A DNA stretch of 14,901 bases from CAYNYM01 sp964644375. GTDB taxonomy: Bacteria; Desulfobacterota; DSM-4660; Desulfatiglandales; HGW-15. The stretch's first letter is position 1; the number at the start of each line of letters is the position of its first letter. Of this stretch, positions 1-6,713 are shown in pieces. The stretch lies in contig CAZXWJ010000096.1 of NCBI GenBank assembly GCA_964644375.1, positions 1 to 14,901 on the forward strand, read 5' to 3'. The translations under genes and the position numbers were made by a program. Below the pieces are notes generated by a model that saw nothing but the letters and a program-made list of their open reading frames with translations, was not told the DNA's origin and searched no databases.

Positions 1-654
1 ACCCAGGACGGGCTTCGACAGGTTCAGGTACGGCCCAAGATCGGACTGGATTTCGAGAGGGCCATGCGGGCCTTTCTGAGGGCGGATCCGGATGTCATCA
101 TGGTGGGCGAGATGCGCGACCGGGAAACCGCAGCCACCGGCATCGAGGCCTCCTTGACCGGACATCTGGTTTTCAGCACCCTGCATACCAACACCGCACC
201 GGAGACCGTCATCCGGCTCCTGGATATGGGGATGGATCCCTTCAATTTTGCCGATGCGCTCCTGGGCGTGCTGGCTCAACGGCTGGTGCGGACTCTTTGC
301 ACCGAATGCCGGGAGGCCTATCACCCGGACCAATCGGAGTACGCGGACCTTGAGAAATTCTATGAAAAAGATTTTGAGTCACAGGAATTCCGCACTCTCG
401 ATGATCTTCGTCTTTTTAAACCGAAAGGATGCACCCAGTGCGGAAATAATGGTTACAGGGGGAGAACGGCCATCCATGAGCTGCTTTTGGGAACGGATGA
501 GGTAAAATCTTTGATCCAGGGCAGGGTCAGGATGGAGGACATCCGGCACCAGGCCGTCGTGGACGGCATGACCACCCTGATGCAGGATGGGATCCGGAAG
601 ACCCTTCTCGGTAGGACCGATCTTGTTCAGGTGAGAAGGGTCTGCATGAGGTAG
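1..654 (+). CDS. Type II secretion / type IV pilus assembly ATPase (GspE/PilB family), 3' part
   Basis: The reading frame is open from base 1, so the 5' end lies outside the window; 217 C-terminal residues are visible. Seen: a Walker B / Asp box DPDVIMVGEMRD (residues 29-40 of the visible part), a His box GHLVFSTLHT (54-63), and two CxxC pairs (C100/C103 in CTEC, C144/C147 in CTQC) that would bind one zinc in the C-terminal metal-binding subdomain. The tail GRTDLVQVRRVCMR is the natural family end, so the stop is genuine. Known of the family: a hexameric cytoplasmic ATPase that docks on the inner-membrane platform and powers assembly of the pseudopilus or pilus. The missing N-terminus and Walker A mean GspE and PilB cannot be separated here. 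The 40-residue spacer between the cysteine pairs is acidic and charged. Confidence 0.93.
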   Translation, partial: TQDGLRQVQVRPKIGLDFERAMRAFLRADPDVIMVGEMRDRETAATGIEASLTGHLVFSTLHTNTAPETVIRLLDMGMDPFNFADALLGVLAQRLVRTLCTECREAYHPDQSEYADLEKFYEKDFESQEFRTLDDLRLFKPKGCTQCGNNGYRGRTAIHELLLGTDEVKSLIQGRVRMEDIRHQAVVDGMTTLMQDGIRKTLLGRTDLVQVRRVCMR

Positions 655-783
655 TTCACATTCGGTAAGATTGTTCTTGCCATGAATAACCCCACAATCT
701 TGGTCATTACCGACCGAAACGATTTGAACGACCAGCTGTTCTATACCTTTGTCGGCCCAGTCAGCTGTCGTCTGCAGCAATAA
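655..783 (+). pseudogene. Relic of a type I restriction enzyme HsdR motor subunit
   Basis: Directly after the ATPase stop codon, the same frame stays open for 42 codons and contains NPTILVITDRNDLNDQLF (about bases 688-741). This closely resembles the helicase segment of HsdR, usually N-P-T-(I/L)-V-V-(I/L)-T-D-R-N-D-L-D-D-Q-L-F. The preceding residues GKIVLAMN also fit the HsdR stretch just after the Walker A loop. The similarity fades after FYTF (about base 750), and the frame ends at TAA 781-783. No Walker A, nuclease or other helicase motif is nearby. It is therefore read as a decayed fragment, not a gene. The match is by eye from family knowledge; the residues are seen, the origin is inferred. 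Confidence 0.6.
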
Positions 784-814
784 AAGTATTGAACCCGGTT
801 TGTGCGATTCTCGT

Positions 815-1795
815 TCAACCACCAAACATAAATTTTGTGCCGACTGCATTGAGAACAAAATTTTCAGGCATGGCATCGGCAAATTGCTTCATGGCTTTCA
901 GGCCGGTGCAATGGGTGGGAATAATGAACTCCGGGCCTATTCGCTTCATTTCGTCGACGGTTCTGGCAATTTTTTCCATTGTGGTCGCACCGGTCAAATG
1001 GAAACCCCCGATCACGGCATGGACCCGATCGATGCCGCTCACCCGTTTTGCATACTCGATGGTATTGATGACACCGCGATGACTGCAGCCCGTAATCACG
1101 ATGAGCCCCTTGTTCTTCAGGTTGATGATAAGGCCCTTCTCGTCATCAAAAAAATCTTTTTTCATCTTTCCGTTTTGTTCATAGTGGGCAAGGGGGAAAT
1201 GCTGTTCGAAATCGTTTTCCATATCGATCTCACCGGTCGCCACTGCAAATGGTGCCAGCTGCAGCAATTCGCTGCTCAGCCTGATGTCCCCTCCTGCATC
1301 TGTCAGATTTTTTTCAGAAAGGGTATTGCTCAGCAACCGGGTCCCGTCAGGGAAAACGAGGTATCGCTTCCGGAAAGCGGAGGGGTGGGTAATGATGGGG
1401 ATGCTCCTGCCGATGGACTTCAGGATAGGGCCAATGGCAGCGGTGTGATCCGGATGGCCATGGGAGAGAATGATGGCGTCGATGTCGCCGGTATGGATGC
1501 CGAGTTTGTCGAGATTGTAGGGCACCCCCACATCGGTAAAGCCCGTATCAAAGAGAATGGTCAGGTGCTCCTCGTCCTTGTTGACCTGAACGAGCAGAGA
1601 AAACCCGTGCTCGGCCAGCAGGGGCCCTGGATAACCGAAGGCAGCCGTTTTGCCCGGTGCCATATCGGGAGGGCCCCATCTTTCGACTTGATCGGATCCG
1701 AGGAGAAATACGTCGGTATAATTGTCCATCACTGTTGTGATTGTTACTCTGTCCGCTTCTTGGATTGGTATTACCCTGGTCTGATTGTCTCCCAT
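815..1795 (-). CDS. Metallo-beta-lactamase-fold metal-dependent hydrolase (COG1237-like)
   Basis: 326 residues, with no signal peptide or membrane segment, so probably cytoplasmic. The metal-binding motif SHGHPDH is at 111-117, preceded by LFDTG (81-85). Further C-terminal come TGCSHRG, GGFHL and PTHCTG, which supply the remaining histidine ligands and are the hallmark of the subgroup annotated as metal-dependent hydrolase of beta-lactamase superfamily II (COG1237). Some members of that group were linked to methanopterin-type pterin chemistry, but the substrate cannot be read from sequence. The start ATG has a purine-rich GGAAAGG about 8 bases upstream. The gene is 158 bp downstream of the PAS-LuxR gene on the same strand and may have its own promoter. 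The 3' end is convergent with the secretion ATPase and the HsdR relic. Confidence 0.85.
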   Translation of the reverse strand: MGDNQTRVIPIQEADRVTITTVMDNYTDVFLLGSDQVERWGPPDMAPGKTAAFGYPGPLLAEHGFSLLVQVNKDEEHLTILFDTGFTDVGVPYNLDKLGIHTGDIDAIILSHGHPDHTAAIGPILKSIGRSIPIITHPSAFRKRYLVFPDGTRLLSNTLSEKNLTDAGGDIRLSSELLQLAPFAVATGEIDMENDFEQHFPLAHYEQNGKMKKDFFDDEKGLIINLKNKGLIVITGCSHRGVINTIEYAKRVSGIDRVHAVIGGFHLTGATTMEKIARTVDEMKRIGPEFIIPTHCTGLKAMKQFADAMPENFVLNAVGTKFMFGG

Positions 1796-1953
1796 GATTC
1801 AATTGCCTTTCCCGATTGGAATGGTAGGAAAAATAGTGGTAGAACTGAAACATGACGTAAGGGTTTTGCTGATCGTTTCTTTGATGATGCCAAGGCCCCT
1901 GGCAAAATGCAACGCTTGATTATTGGTTGGATAATGGGGGGTAAAAACACGTA

Positions 1954-3225
1954 TTAATGGAGGGCCAATAGGTGGGACCGCAGGTTCTCCTTTCTATTTT
2001 TGAGGCCGAGTTTTTTCCTGATATTTTTGCGGTGAAACTCGACGGTTCGCGTCGATGTATTCATCAGATTTCCAATCTCTTTCGTGGTCTTGCCCTCCCG
2101 GATGAAATTTGTGATTTGGATCTCCGTCGGAGTCAATTTGATGAAGGTGTGCAGCAGCCTGCGGGCGAACGGGGAAACGATATCGTTTAAATTGGATTCA
2201 AGAATGCTCACATAGGTCTGCTGCCTGCTGTTCAGGCTGCTGCGTTTGAGATTTTTCAGGACGGGCTCGATCAGTTCTTTGACATTGTACAACACCTTTT
2301 CCTCAAGCTCCGCCTTGTCTCTGTCTCTTCTTTTCAGCAAAACCCTCAGGGCGGTATTGGCTTCTTCAAGATGCCTGTTCTTGTGCTTCAGTTCCTTATC
2401 CCGTTTTTTCAGTTCCTCCTCAGTCTTTTTTTTGCCGGTAATGTCGCGAAAAAAGACGAAGAAAAAACTGTCTTCAGCAATCTCTATAAAGTTGGCGCTG
2501 CATTCGAGATACAGTGCCCGGCCTTTTCTGGATCGGTACTTTGTCGCAAACCGATGAAACCCCTGTTTTATGATTTTTTTGAGATGCTCTACGTTTCCAT
2601 TTGCGTCTTCAGGGTCTTCAAAGTCACGGATATTTGCCGACAGCATTTCGTCACTGGGATATCCGAAGATCGCGGATGCCGAATTGTTCATATCAAGAAT
2701 CTTTCCGTCCCTGGAAATAATCAGAAATCCGTCCATAGCGGTTTCCAAGATGCGTTCCACACGTTGAATCTGCCTGCGCAGTTCGTCCTCCATGCGCTTG
2801 AGTTCCGTAATGTCGATGGCAGTGGCCGTATTGTAGATATGCTTTCCGTTTTCATCCTCCAGCATGGTCCCATTCATCAAGGTAGGGAAGATTGTTCCGT
2901 CCCTTCGCTTATGGCTGATTTCGGCAATGAAGCCGCCCTTCAGCCTCCGCGTCTTCTCCAGGCTGTCGACATGCTCTACCTGCTCCGGCGTGTGCATGAT
3001 AGCGTAGTGCTTTCCTGCCAGTTCTTCCGTCGTATATCCGTGCATCCGGGCGAAGGCGTCATTGACATATACGAAATGCCCCGTCAGGTCTCTGATCACG
3101 ATTCCATACCCTGCCCGGTCACAGATGGTCTTGTACCGTTTGAGCTCCCTTACGGTAGGGGCATCTTTCCGTAGTTCTTTCAATTCGGCGATAAGTTGAG
3201 CCTTTGTCCTGGCCGTGTCTTTCAT
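1954..3225 (-). CDS. PAS-PAS sensor with C-terminal LuxR-type DNA-binding domain
   Basis: 423 residues, soluble. A short N-terminal coil (1-27) leads into PAS domain 1 (about 30-142, including FVYVNDAFARMHGYTTEEL and a C-terminal DITELKRMEDEL linker). PAS domain 2 covers about 155-272 (ILDMNNSASAIFGYPSDEM, then FFRDITGKKKTEEEL). A long charged coiled coil (about 272-320) and a helical segment containing SSLNSRQQTYVSILESNL follow. The LuxR/GerE helix-turn-helix occupies 364-423 (LTPTEIQITNFIREGKTTKE, then TRTVEFHRKNIRKKLGL). There is no receiver domain, kinase domain or transmembrane segment, so it most likely senses a small molecule or redox state through PAS and acts directly on DNA. The start is 23 bp after the argC stop, with AGGA upstream of the ATG, so co-transcription with argC is likely. 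Ligand and target genes are unknown. Confidence 0.9.
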   Translation of the reverse strand: MKDTARTKAQLIAELKELRKDAPTVRELKRYKTICDRAGYGIVIRDLTGHFVYVNDAFARMHGYTTEELAGKHYAIMHTPEQVEHVDSLEKTRRLKGGFIAEISHKRRDGTIFPTLMNGTMLEDENGKHIYNTATAIDITELKRMEDELRRQIQRVERILETAMDGFLIISRDGKILDMNNSASAIFGYPSDEMLSANIRDFEDPEDANGNVEHLKKIIKQGFHRFATKYRSRKGRALYLECSANFIEIAEDSFFFVFFRDITGKKKTEEELKKRDKELKHKNRHLEEANTALRVLLKRRDRDKAELEEKVLYNVKELIEPVLKNLKRSSLNSRQQTYVSILESNLNDIVSPFARRLLHTFIKLTPTEIQITNFIREGKTTKEIGNLMNTSTRTVEFHRKNIRKKLGLKNRKENLRSHLLALH

Positions 3226-3248
3226 CTGAATCCTGCCTCTTTAGCATC

Positions 3249-4310
3249 CTAAGGATACTGGACCGGACGCATAAGCCCTGCGGTCTCCTCAAAACCGAAC
3301 ATCACGTTCATGTTTTGAACGGCACTGCCTGCCTGGCCCTTGACCAGATTGTCGATCATGCTCACGACAATGAGTTTACCCGTCCTTTCATCCACGTTGA
3401 GGGAGAGATTGCAAAAATTGCTTCCCCGAACGTCGGCCGTGGTCAAGGACCGCCCGGGGTCATAAACCCTCACGAAGGCGCTGCCGGCATAAAAGTCGCG
3501 ATAGGCCATTTCCACGGTTCTTATGTCCTGCCCCTCTTCGAGGTCGGCGTAGATGGTGGTGAGTATTCCCCTGCTCAGGGGAACGACATGGGGGGTAAAG
3601 GTTACGCGGACATCTCGTCCTGCCAAAAGGCCGAGTTCTCTTTCGATTTCGTAGACGTGCTGATGCCCGGATATCTTATAGGCATTCATGGCCTCATAGC
3701 GGGCGGGAAAATGGTGGGTGGGAGATGGCGTTTTTCCCGCACCGGAGACGCCTGTTTTTGCGTCAAAGATGATCGATTTCTGATCGATGAGGTCAGTTCC
3801 TACGGCCGGCGCAAGGCCGAGAATACAGCTGACTGCGAAACAACCGGGATTTCCGACCAGACTGCTTTCGGCGATTTCGTTTTGATGGAGTTCCGGCAGG
3901 CCGTATACCGATTTAGGGAGAAGATCGGGGGAGGCGTGGATCTCCGGTTTTCCGATTCTGGCTGCATAGCCCTTGTAAGTGTCAAGGTCGTTGAAACGAA
4001 AATCACCGCTGTAGTCAATGACCTTGATCCCCTTTCCCAACCAGAACGGGGCCTGTTTCTGGCCGACGCCGTCGGGGGTGGCAAAGAAGACCACATCAAA
4101 ATTGTCGGGACGATCGGGGTTATCGGCATCAATAAGCGGCAGATCGCAGAACCCCTTGAGATGAGGGTATATGTCGCTGATCGGAGTGCCCTCGGCCTGT
4201 TTGCCCATGAGCGCGGTGATTTCGGCGTCGGGATGCCCCAGAATCAATTCAATGGCGCCGCAACCCCCGTATCCGCCGGCGCCGATGATGCACACTTTTA
4301 TCTTTGACAT
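3249..4310 (-). CDS. argC: N-acetyl-gamma-glutamyl-phosphate reductase
   Basis: 353 residues. It catalyses NADPH-dependent reduction of N-acetylglutamyl phosphate to the semialdehyde, the third step of arginine/ornithine synthesis, in the cytoplasm. Seen: an N-terminal nucleotide-binding glycine motif IGAGGYGGCG (9-18), FFATPDGVG (75-83), the active-site cysteine in GNPGCFAVS (Cys157), and the conserved KISGHQHVYEIE (212-223) that carries the catalytic histidine (216 or 218). The C-terminal KGQAGSAVQNMNVMFG is a clear family signature. The start is set at 4310 because AAGGAG lies 9 bases upstream; a start at 4355 would add 15 residues that fit no Rossmann strand. GAGGYGG replaces the more usual GASGYTG. 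No other arg gene is in the window. A good promoter candidate lies about 190 bp upstream. Confidence 0.95.
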   Translation of the reverse strand: MSKIKVCIIGAGGYGGCGAIELILGHPDAEITALMGKQAEGTPISDIYPHLKGFCDLPLIDADNPDRPDNFDVVFFATPDGVGQKQAPFWLGKGIKVIDYSGDFRFNDLDTYKGYAARIGKPEIHASPDLLPKSVYGLPELHQNEIAESSLVGNPGCFAVSCILGLAPAVGTDLIDQKSIIFDAKTGVSGAGKTPSPTHHFPARYEAMNAYKISGHQHVYEIERELGLLAGRDVRVTFTPHVVPLSRGILTTIYADLEEGQDIRTVEMAYRDFYAGSAFVRVYDPGRSLTTADVRGSNFCNLSLNVDERTGKLIVVSMIDNLVKGQAGSAVQNMNVMFGFEETAGLMRPVQYP

Positions 4311-4323
4311 AGAAGCTTTCTCC

Positions 4324-4452
4324 TTAGGTTCTTTGCAAAAAATCAAGACAGTCATCTATAACCCTGACCATGCCGATTCTCTTGTTGGTCCGAGGCCCAT
4401 TGAAAATGGTGGATTTTTTTGCCCGGGGCCGGCCGATGATTTCGAATTTCAT
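4324..4452 (-). CDS. Possible 42-residue leader ORF upstream of argC
   Basis: An ATG (4450-4452) opens 42 codons beginning MKFEIIGRPRAKK and ending FLQRT. Its TAA (4324-4326) abuts the argC Shine-Dalgarno, in the context CCTAAGGAG, an arrangement that permits translational coupling. It lies within the presumed leader between the promoter at 4497-4525 and argC. Six of the 42 residues are arginine, which would be notable for an arginine-pathway leader but may be chance. The ribosome site is poor (a purine-rich GAGAGAC 13 to 7 bases before the ATG). An alternative frame starting 7 bases earlier gives 34 residues. I recognise no family. Confidence 0.3.
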   Translation of the reverse strand: MKFEIIGRPRAKKSTIFNGPRTNKRIGMVRVIDDCLDFLQRT

Positions 4453-4496
4453 GAGGCATCGTCTCTCTTGTCTGTCTCTCAGGGTAAATTTCGAGG

Positions 4497-4525
4497 ATTA
4501 TACAAAAGAACGGCATTTTTTTCAT
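4497..4525 (-). promoter_or_regulatory. Sigma-70-type promoter candidate for argC
   Basis: On the minus strand ATGAAA (4525-4520; 4 of 6 to TTGACA) is separated by 17 bases from a perfect TATAAT (4502-4497). Transcription would start near 4490 and give a leader of about 180 bases before argC. Prediction from consensus only. Confidence 0.5.
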
Positions 4526-4639
4526 TTTAATTGTGAAACGCTTTTTTGAAAATATCCCATGCCGCCGGATATGGGGATTGGGAGCGTTGATTCCCCGATC
4601 GAATCAAGATCCAGTCCCGTTGAAGGAAAAATCAAAATG

Positions 4640-4669
4640 TTGACAAATTGCCTTTTGGAAAGTTAAAGT
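4640..4669 (+). promoter_or_regulatory. Sigma-70-type promoter candidate for the adenylate cyclase gene
   Basis: A perfect TTGACA (4640-4645) is followed after 18 bases by TAAAGT (4664-4669; 4 of 6 to TATAAT). The region down to the start codon is AT-rich. The leader would be about 75 bases. Prediction from consensus only; the -10 is weak. Confidence 0.4.
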
Positions 4670-4749
4670 TTGGCAAATTTGTTTTACTGTATGAATTTAG
4701 GTTAATATGAATTTTTCTTTGGAAATTTTACCCTGAATGCGAGGTCAGG

Positions 4750-6420
4750 ATGGGCGCCCTAAAGCACGAAGATCATCACTCTCATCGTGAAAAATTCAGT
4801 CCATATCCGGAAAATTCGTCTATTCGTACCCGCTTGTACCCCGGAAGGAGGAAGGAAGACCGCCGGGGCGGAGAGGATCGCCGCAGCGGAAAGGATCCTC
4901 GAAGCGCTAAGGATAGAAGAGTCGAGCAAGTACCGATAGATTTCCCGGACAGGCGAAAGGGCGGAGACCGAAGAAACGGCAAAGATCGAAGAACCGGTGA
5001 GGAAAGGAGGAGGTATGAGCGGCGGAAAAGGCGGTTAAGGATACCGATATTCCTTAAGCTGGCCTTCATGTCGACACTTCTGATTTTGCTCATTATATCA
5101 ACCATTAGCCTTTTGGTTTTGGGAAGGCAAAAGGCGCAATTTGTAGATCAGTTGATTGACCTCGGAAAGAGTGTTGTCAGAATCACTGCGCTCAATGCGG
5201 GCGATAAACTCCTTGGGGAAGAAGACGTCTCTCTGTTCAAATTGGTCAATGATATTGCCAAAAATGAGGCGTTTTTGTTTGCACTCATCACCGACCATCG
5301 GAATATCATCAGGGCCCACAGTAGGATTGACCTGGTCGGAAAGCCCTATTCGATGCCGGAGAGCATGCGCCTCGTCAGGGAAGAAGATGGCGTAAGGGCC
5401 AGCTTGATGCGACATGCGGGCAGCGAGGTCCTTTATCTTGAGATGCCGGTTTTATACCAAAAACTCAAGGCCGGAGAAGTCAGGTTGGCCATTTCCCAGG
5501 AAGGCATTGTGTCAAATATTCGGAGAGCAAAACTATTTATTCTGATGCTTACTGTGGGAATCACCTTGATGGGGATTCTTCTGAGTCTGGGACTCAGCGT
5601 GTATTTTTCTCATCCCATCAAAAAACTCGGCGAATCCACAAGGGCCCTCGGTATTGGTGATTTCGAACATCGGGTCAAAATCAGTCGCAATGATGAATTT
5701 GGCGACCTGGCCTATGCGTTTAACCGAATGGCGGAGGATCTGGGTCTCAGCGAAAAGATCAAGGGATCCTTCGGTCGGTATATTACCCCTGAGATCGTAG
5801 ATTTGATTCTTGCAAATCCGGACGATCAGTGGATGAAAGGGGCAAGGGTTGAGGCATCGGTTCTGTTTGTGGATATCAGAGGTTTTGCCACTCTGTCGGA
5901 AGATAAGGAACCGGAGCGCATTGTGGATTTGCTGAATGCATACTTCACGAGGATTACTGAGGTCGTCATCAGGAACGGTGGTCATCTGAATAAGTTTGTG
6001 GGGGACGAGGCCATGGTGGTGTTCGGGGCGCCGGCACCGAAACCCCGGCATGGTGAAGCGGCGGTCCGGGCGGCCCTGGAAATTCGCGCGGAGATCGAAC
6101 GATTGAACAGGGAAAAGAGCACTTCGGATGTAACCATTCAAGTGGGTATCGGGATAAATTCGGGAGAAATGGTGGCAGGGAATCTCGGTTCTCCAAAAAG
6201 AATGGAGTACACGATGATCGGAGACAATGTCAATGTGGCATCGAGGTTGACATCAATTGCAAAACCGGGTGAGATCCTGATTAGCAAGGGGACGTTGGAT
6301 TTAATGAAAACCGGGCGCAAGCCGATTACAGAGGAGAAGGGAAAGATACCCATAAAGGGACGGAGAATGGAGATAGAGGTGTTCGGTGTTATAGGTTGGG
6401 AAGGGCTCCAGGATGTTTGA
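4750..6420 (+). CDS. Membrane-bound class III adenylate cyclase with HAMP domain and DRR-repeat N-terminus
   Basis: 556 residues. It is predicted to make cAMP from ATP at the inner membrane. An unusual cytoplasmic N-terminus (33-95) consists of hexapeptides of the type (E/K/G)DRRxG, about nine imperfect copies. Then come TM1 (about 98-124), a periplasmic sensor region (125-260), TM2 (262-285), HAMP (286-338), a linker ending FGRYITPEIVDLIL and the cyclase domain (about 366-545). Catalytic residues are complete: metal-binding Asp375 (VDIRGF) and Asp419 (KFVGDE), substrate-specifying Lys415 and Thr488 (the Lys/Thr pair expected for ATP rather than GTP), and transition-state Asn495 and Arg499 (GDNVNVASRL). 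GAGG lies 5 bases before the ATG. The gene diverges from argC across a 440-bp gap. The stimulus is unknown. Confidence 0.93.
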   Translation: MGALKHEDHHSHREKFSPYPENSSIRTRLYPGRRKEDRRGGEDRRSGKDPRSAKDRRVEQVPIDFPDRRKGGDRRNGKDRRTGEERRRYERRKRRLRIPIFLKLAFMSTLLILLIISTISLLVLGRQKAQFVDQLIDLGKSVVRITALNAGDKLLGEEDVSLFKLVNDIAKNEAFLFALITDHRNIIRAHSRIDLVGKPYSMPESMRLVREEDGVRASLMRHAGSEVLYLEMPVLYQKLKAGEVRLAISQEGIVSNIRRAKLFILMLTVGITLMGILLSLGLSVYFSHPIKKLGESTRALGIGDFEHRVKISRNDEFGDLAYAFNRMAEDLGLSEKIKGSFGRYITPEIVDLILANPDDQWMKGARVEASVLFVDIRGFATLSEDKEPERIVDLLNAYFTRITEVVIRNGGHLNKFVGDEAMVVFGAPAPKPRHGEAAVRAALEIRAEIERLNREKSTSDVTIQVGIGINSGEMVAGNLGSPKRMEYTMIGDNVNVASRLTSIAKPGEILISKGTLDLMKTGRKPITEEKGKIPIKGRRMEIEVFGVIGWEGLQDV

Positions 6421-6713
6421 TCGGCGGTTAAAGACCTCTCCTGTTCGGCATTGTTCTCATCGCGGTTCACTGTGGTGTACCAAGGGTATGCCGCTGTCTT
6501 CAGAATTTCGGACGCCTTGCCTCTGAACCTTTTTCCCCAGCCTTGTTTTCAGCCACTCTCGGGCACACGGGTAGAGAAAAGAGAGGGTTCAGGGGCGTTG
6601 TTTCCTTTTTGCCGATCTTTTTTCCTTAAGGAGAAGCCGGTTATTGAAAAAGAATGGGACGTATTTTGTCGAGACGCTGAAGATGTTCCGACATACGAGC
6701 CTGAGGTAAAGAC
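6421..6713. other. 293-bp intergenic stretch with no supported gene
   Basis: This lies between the cyclase and the TPR/LysM lipoprotein. A TTG-started 101-residue frame crosses it, but its composition (many Phe and Pro, no recognisable motif) and its overlap with the next gene argue against coding. No convincing hairpin terminator or consensus promoter was found. A GAGGT just before 6714 serves the next gene. Confidence 0.5.

Noticed and set aside
789..818. Inverted repeat TTGAAC/GTTCAA around the hydrolase stop codon
   Set aside because: 18-base loop and only 6 bp of AT-rich stem; not convincing as a terminator.
749..1855. 368-residue frame on the plus strand
   Set aside because: It lies opposite the metallo-hydrolase gene, which has clear metal-binding motifs; the plus frame has no recognisable domain.
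1888..1904. Hairpin TGCCAAG/CCTGGCA in the gap between hydrolase and PAS genes
   Set aside because: Stable on paper, but no T-run on either strand, so not a terminator; no repeat partner elsewhere in the window.
3241..3257. Hairpin around the argC stop codon
   Set aside because: 7 bp stem with a 3-base loop but no T-run; it would not explain termination, and the downstream gene begins at once.
3204..4307. 367-residue frame on the plus strand
   Set aside because: It is antisense to argC, which has its active-site and nucleotide-binding motifs; the plus-strand translation matches nothing known.
4646..4700. Possible sigma-54 site (TTGGCAAATTTG)
   Set aside because: No GC dinucleotide at the required 10-base spacing after GG; a sigma-70-like pair fits the same region better.
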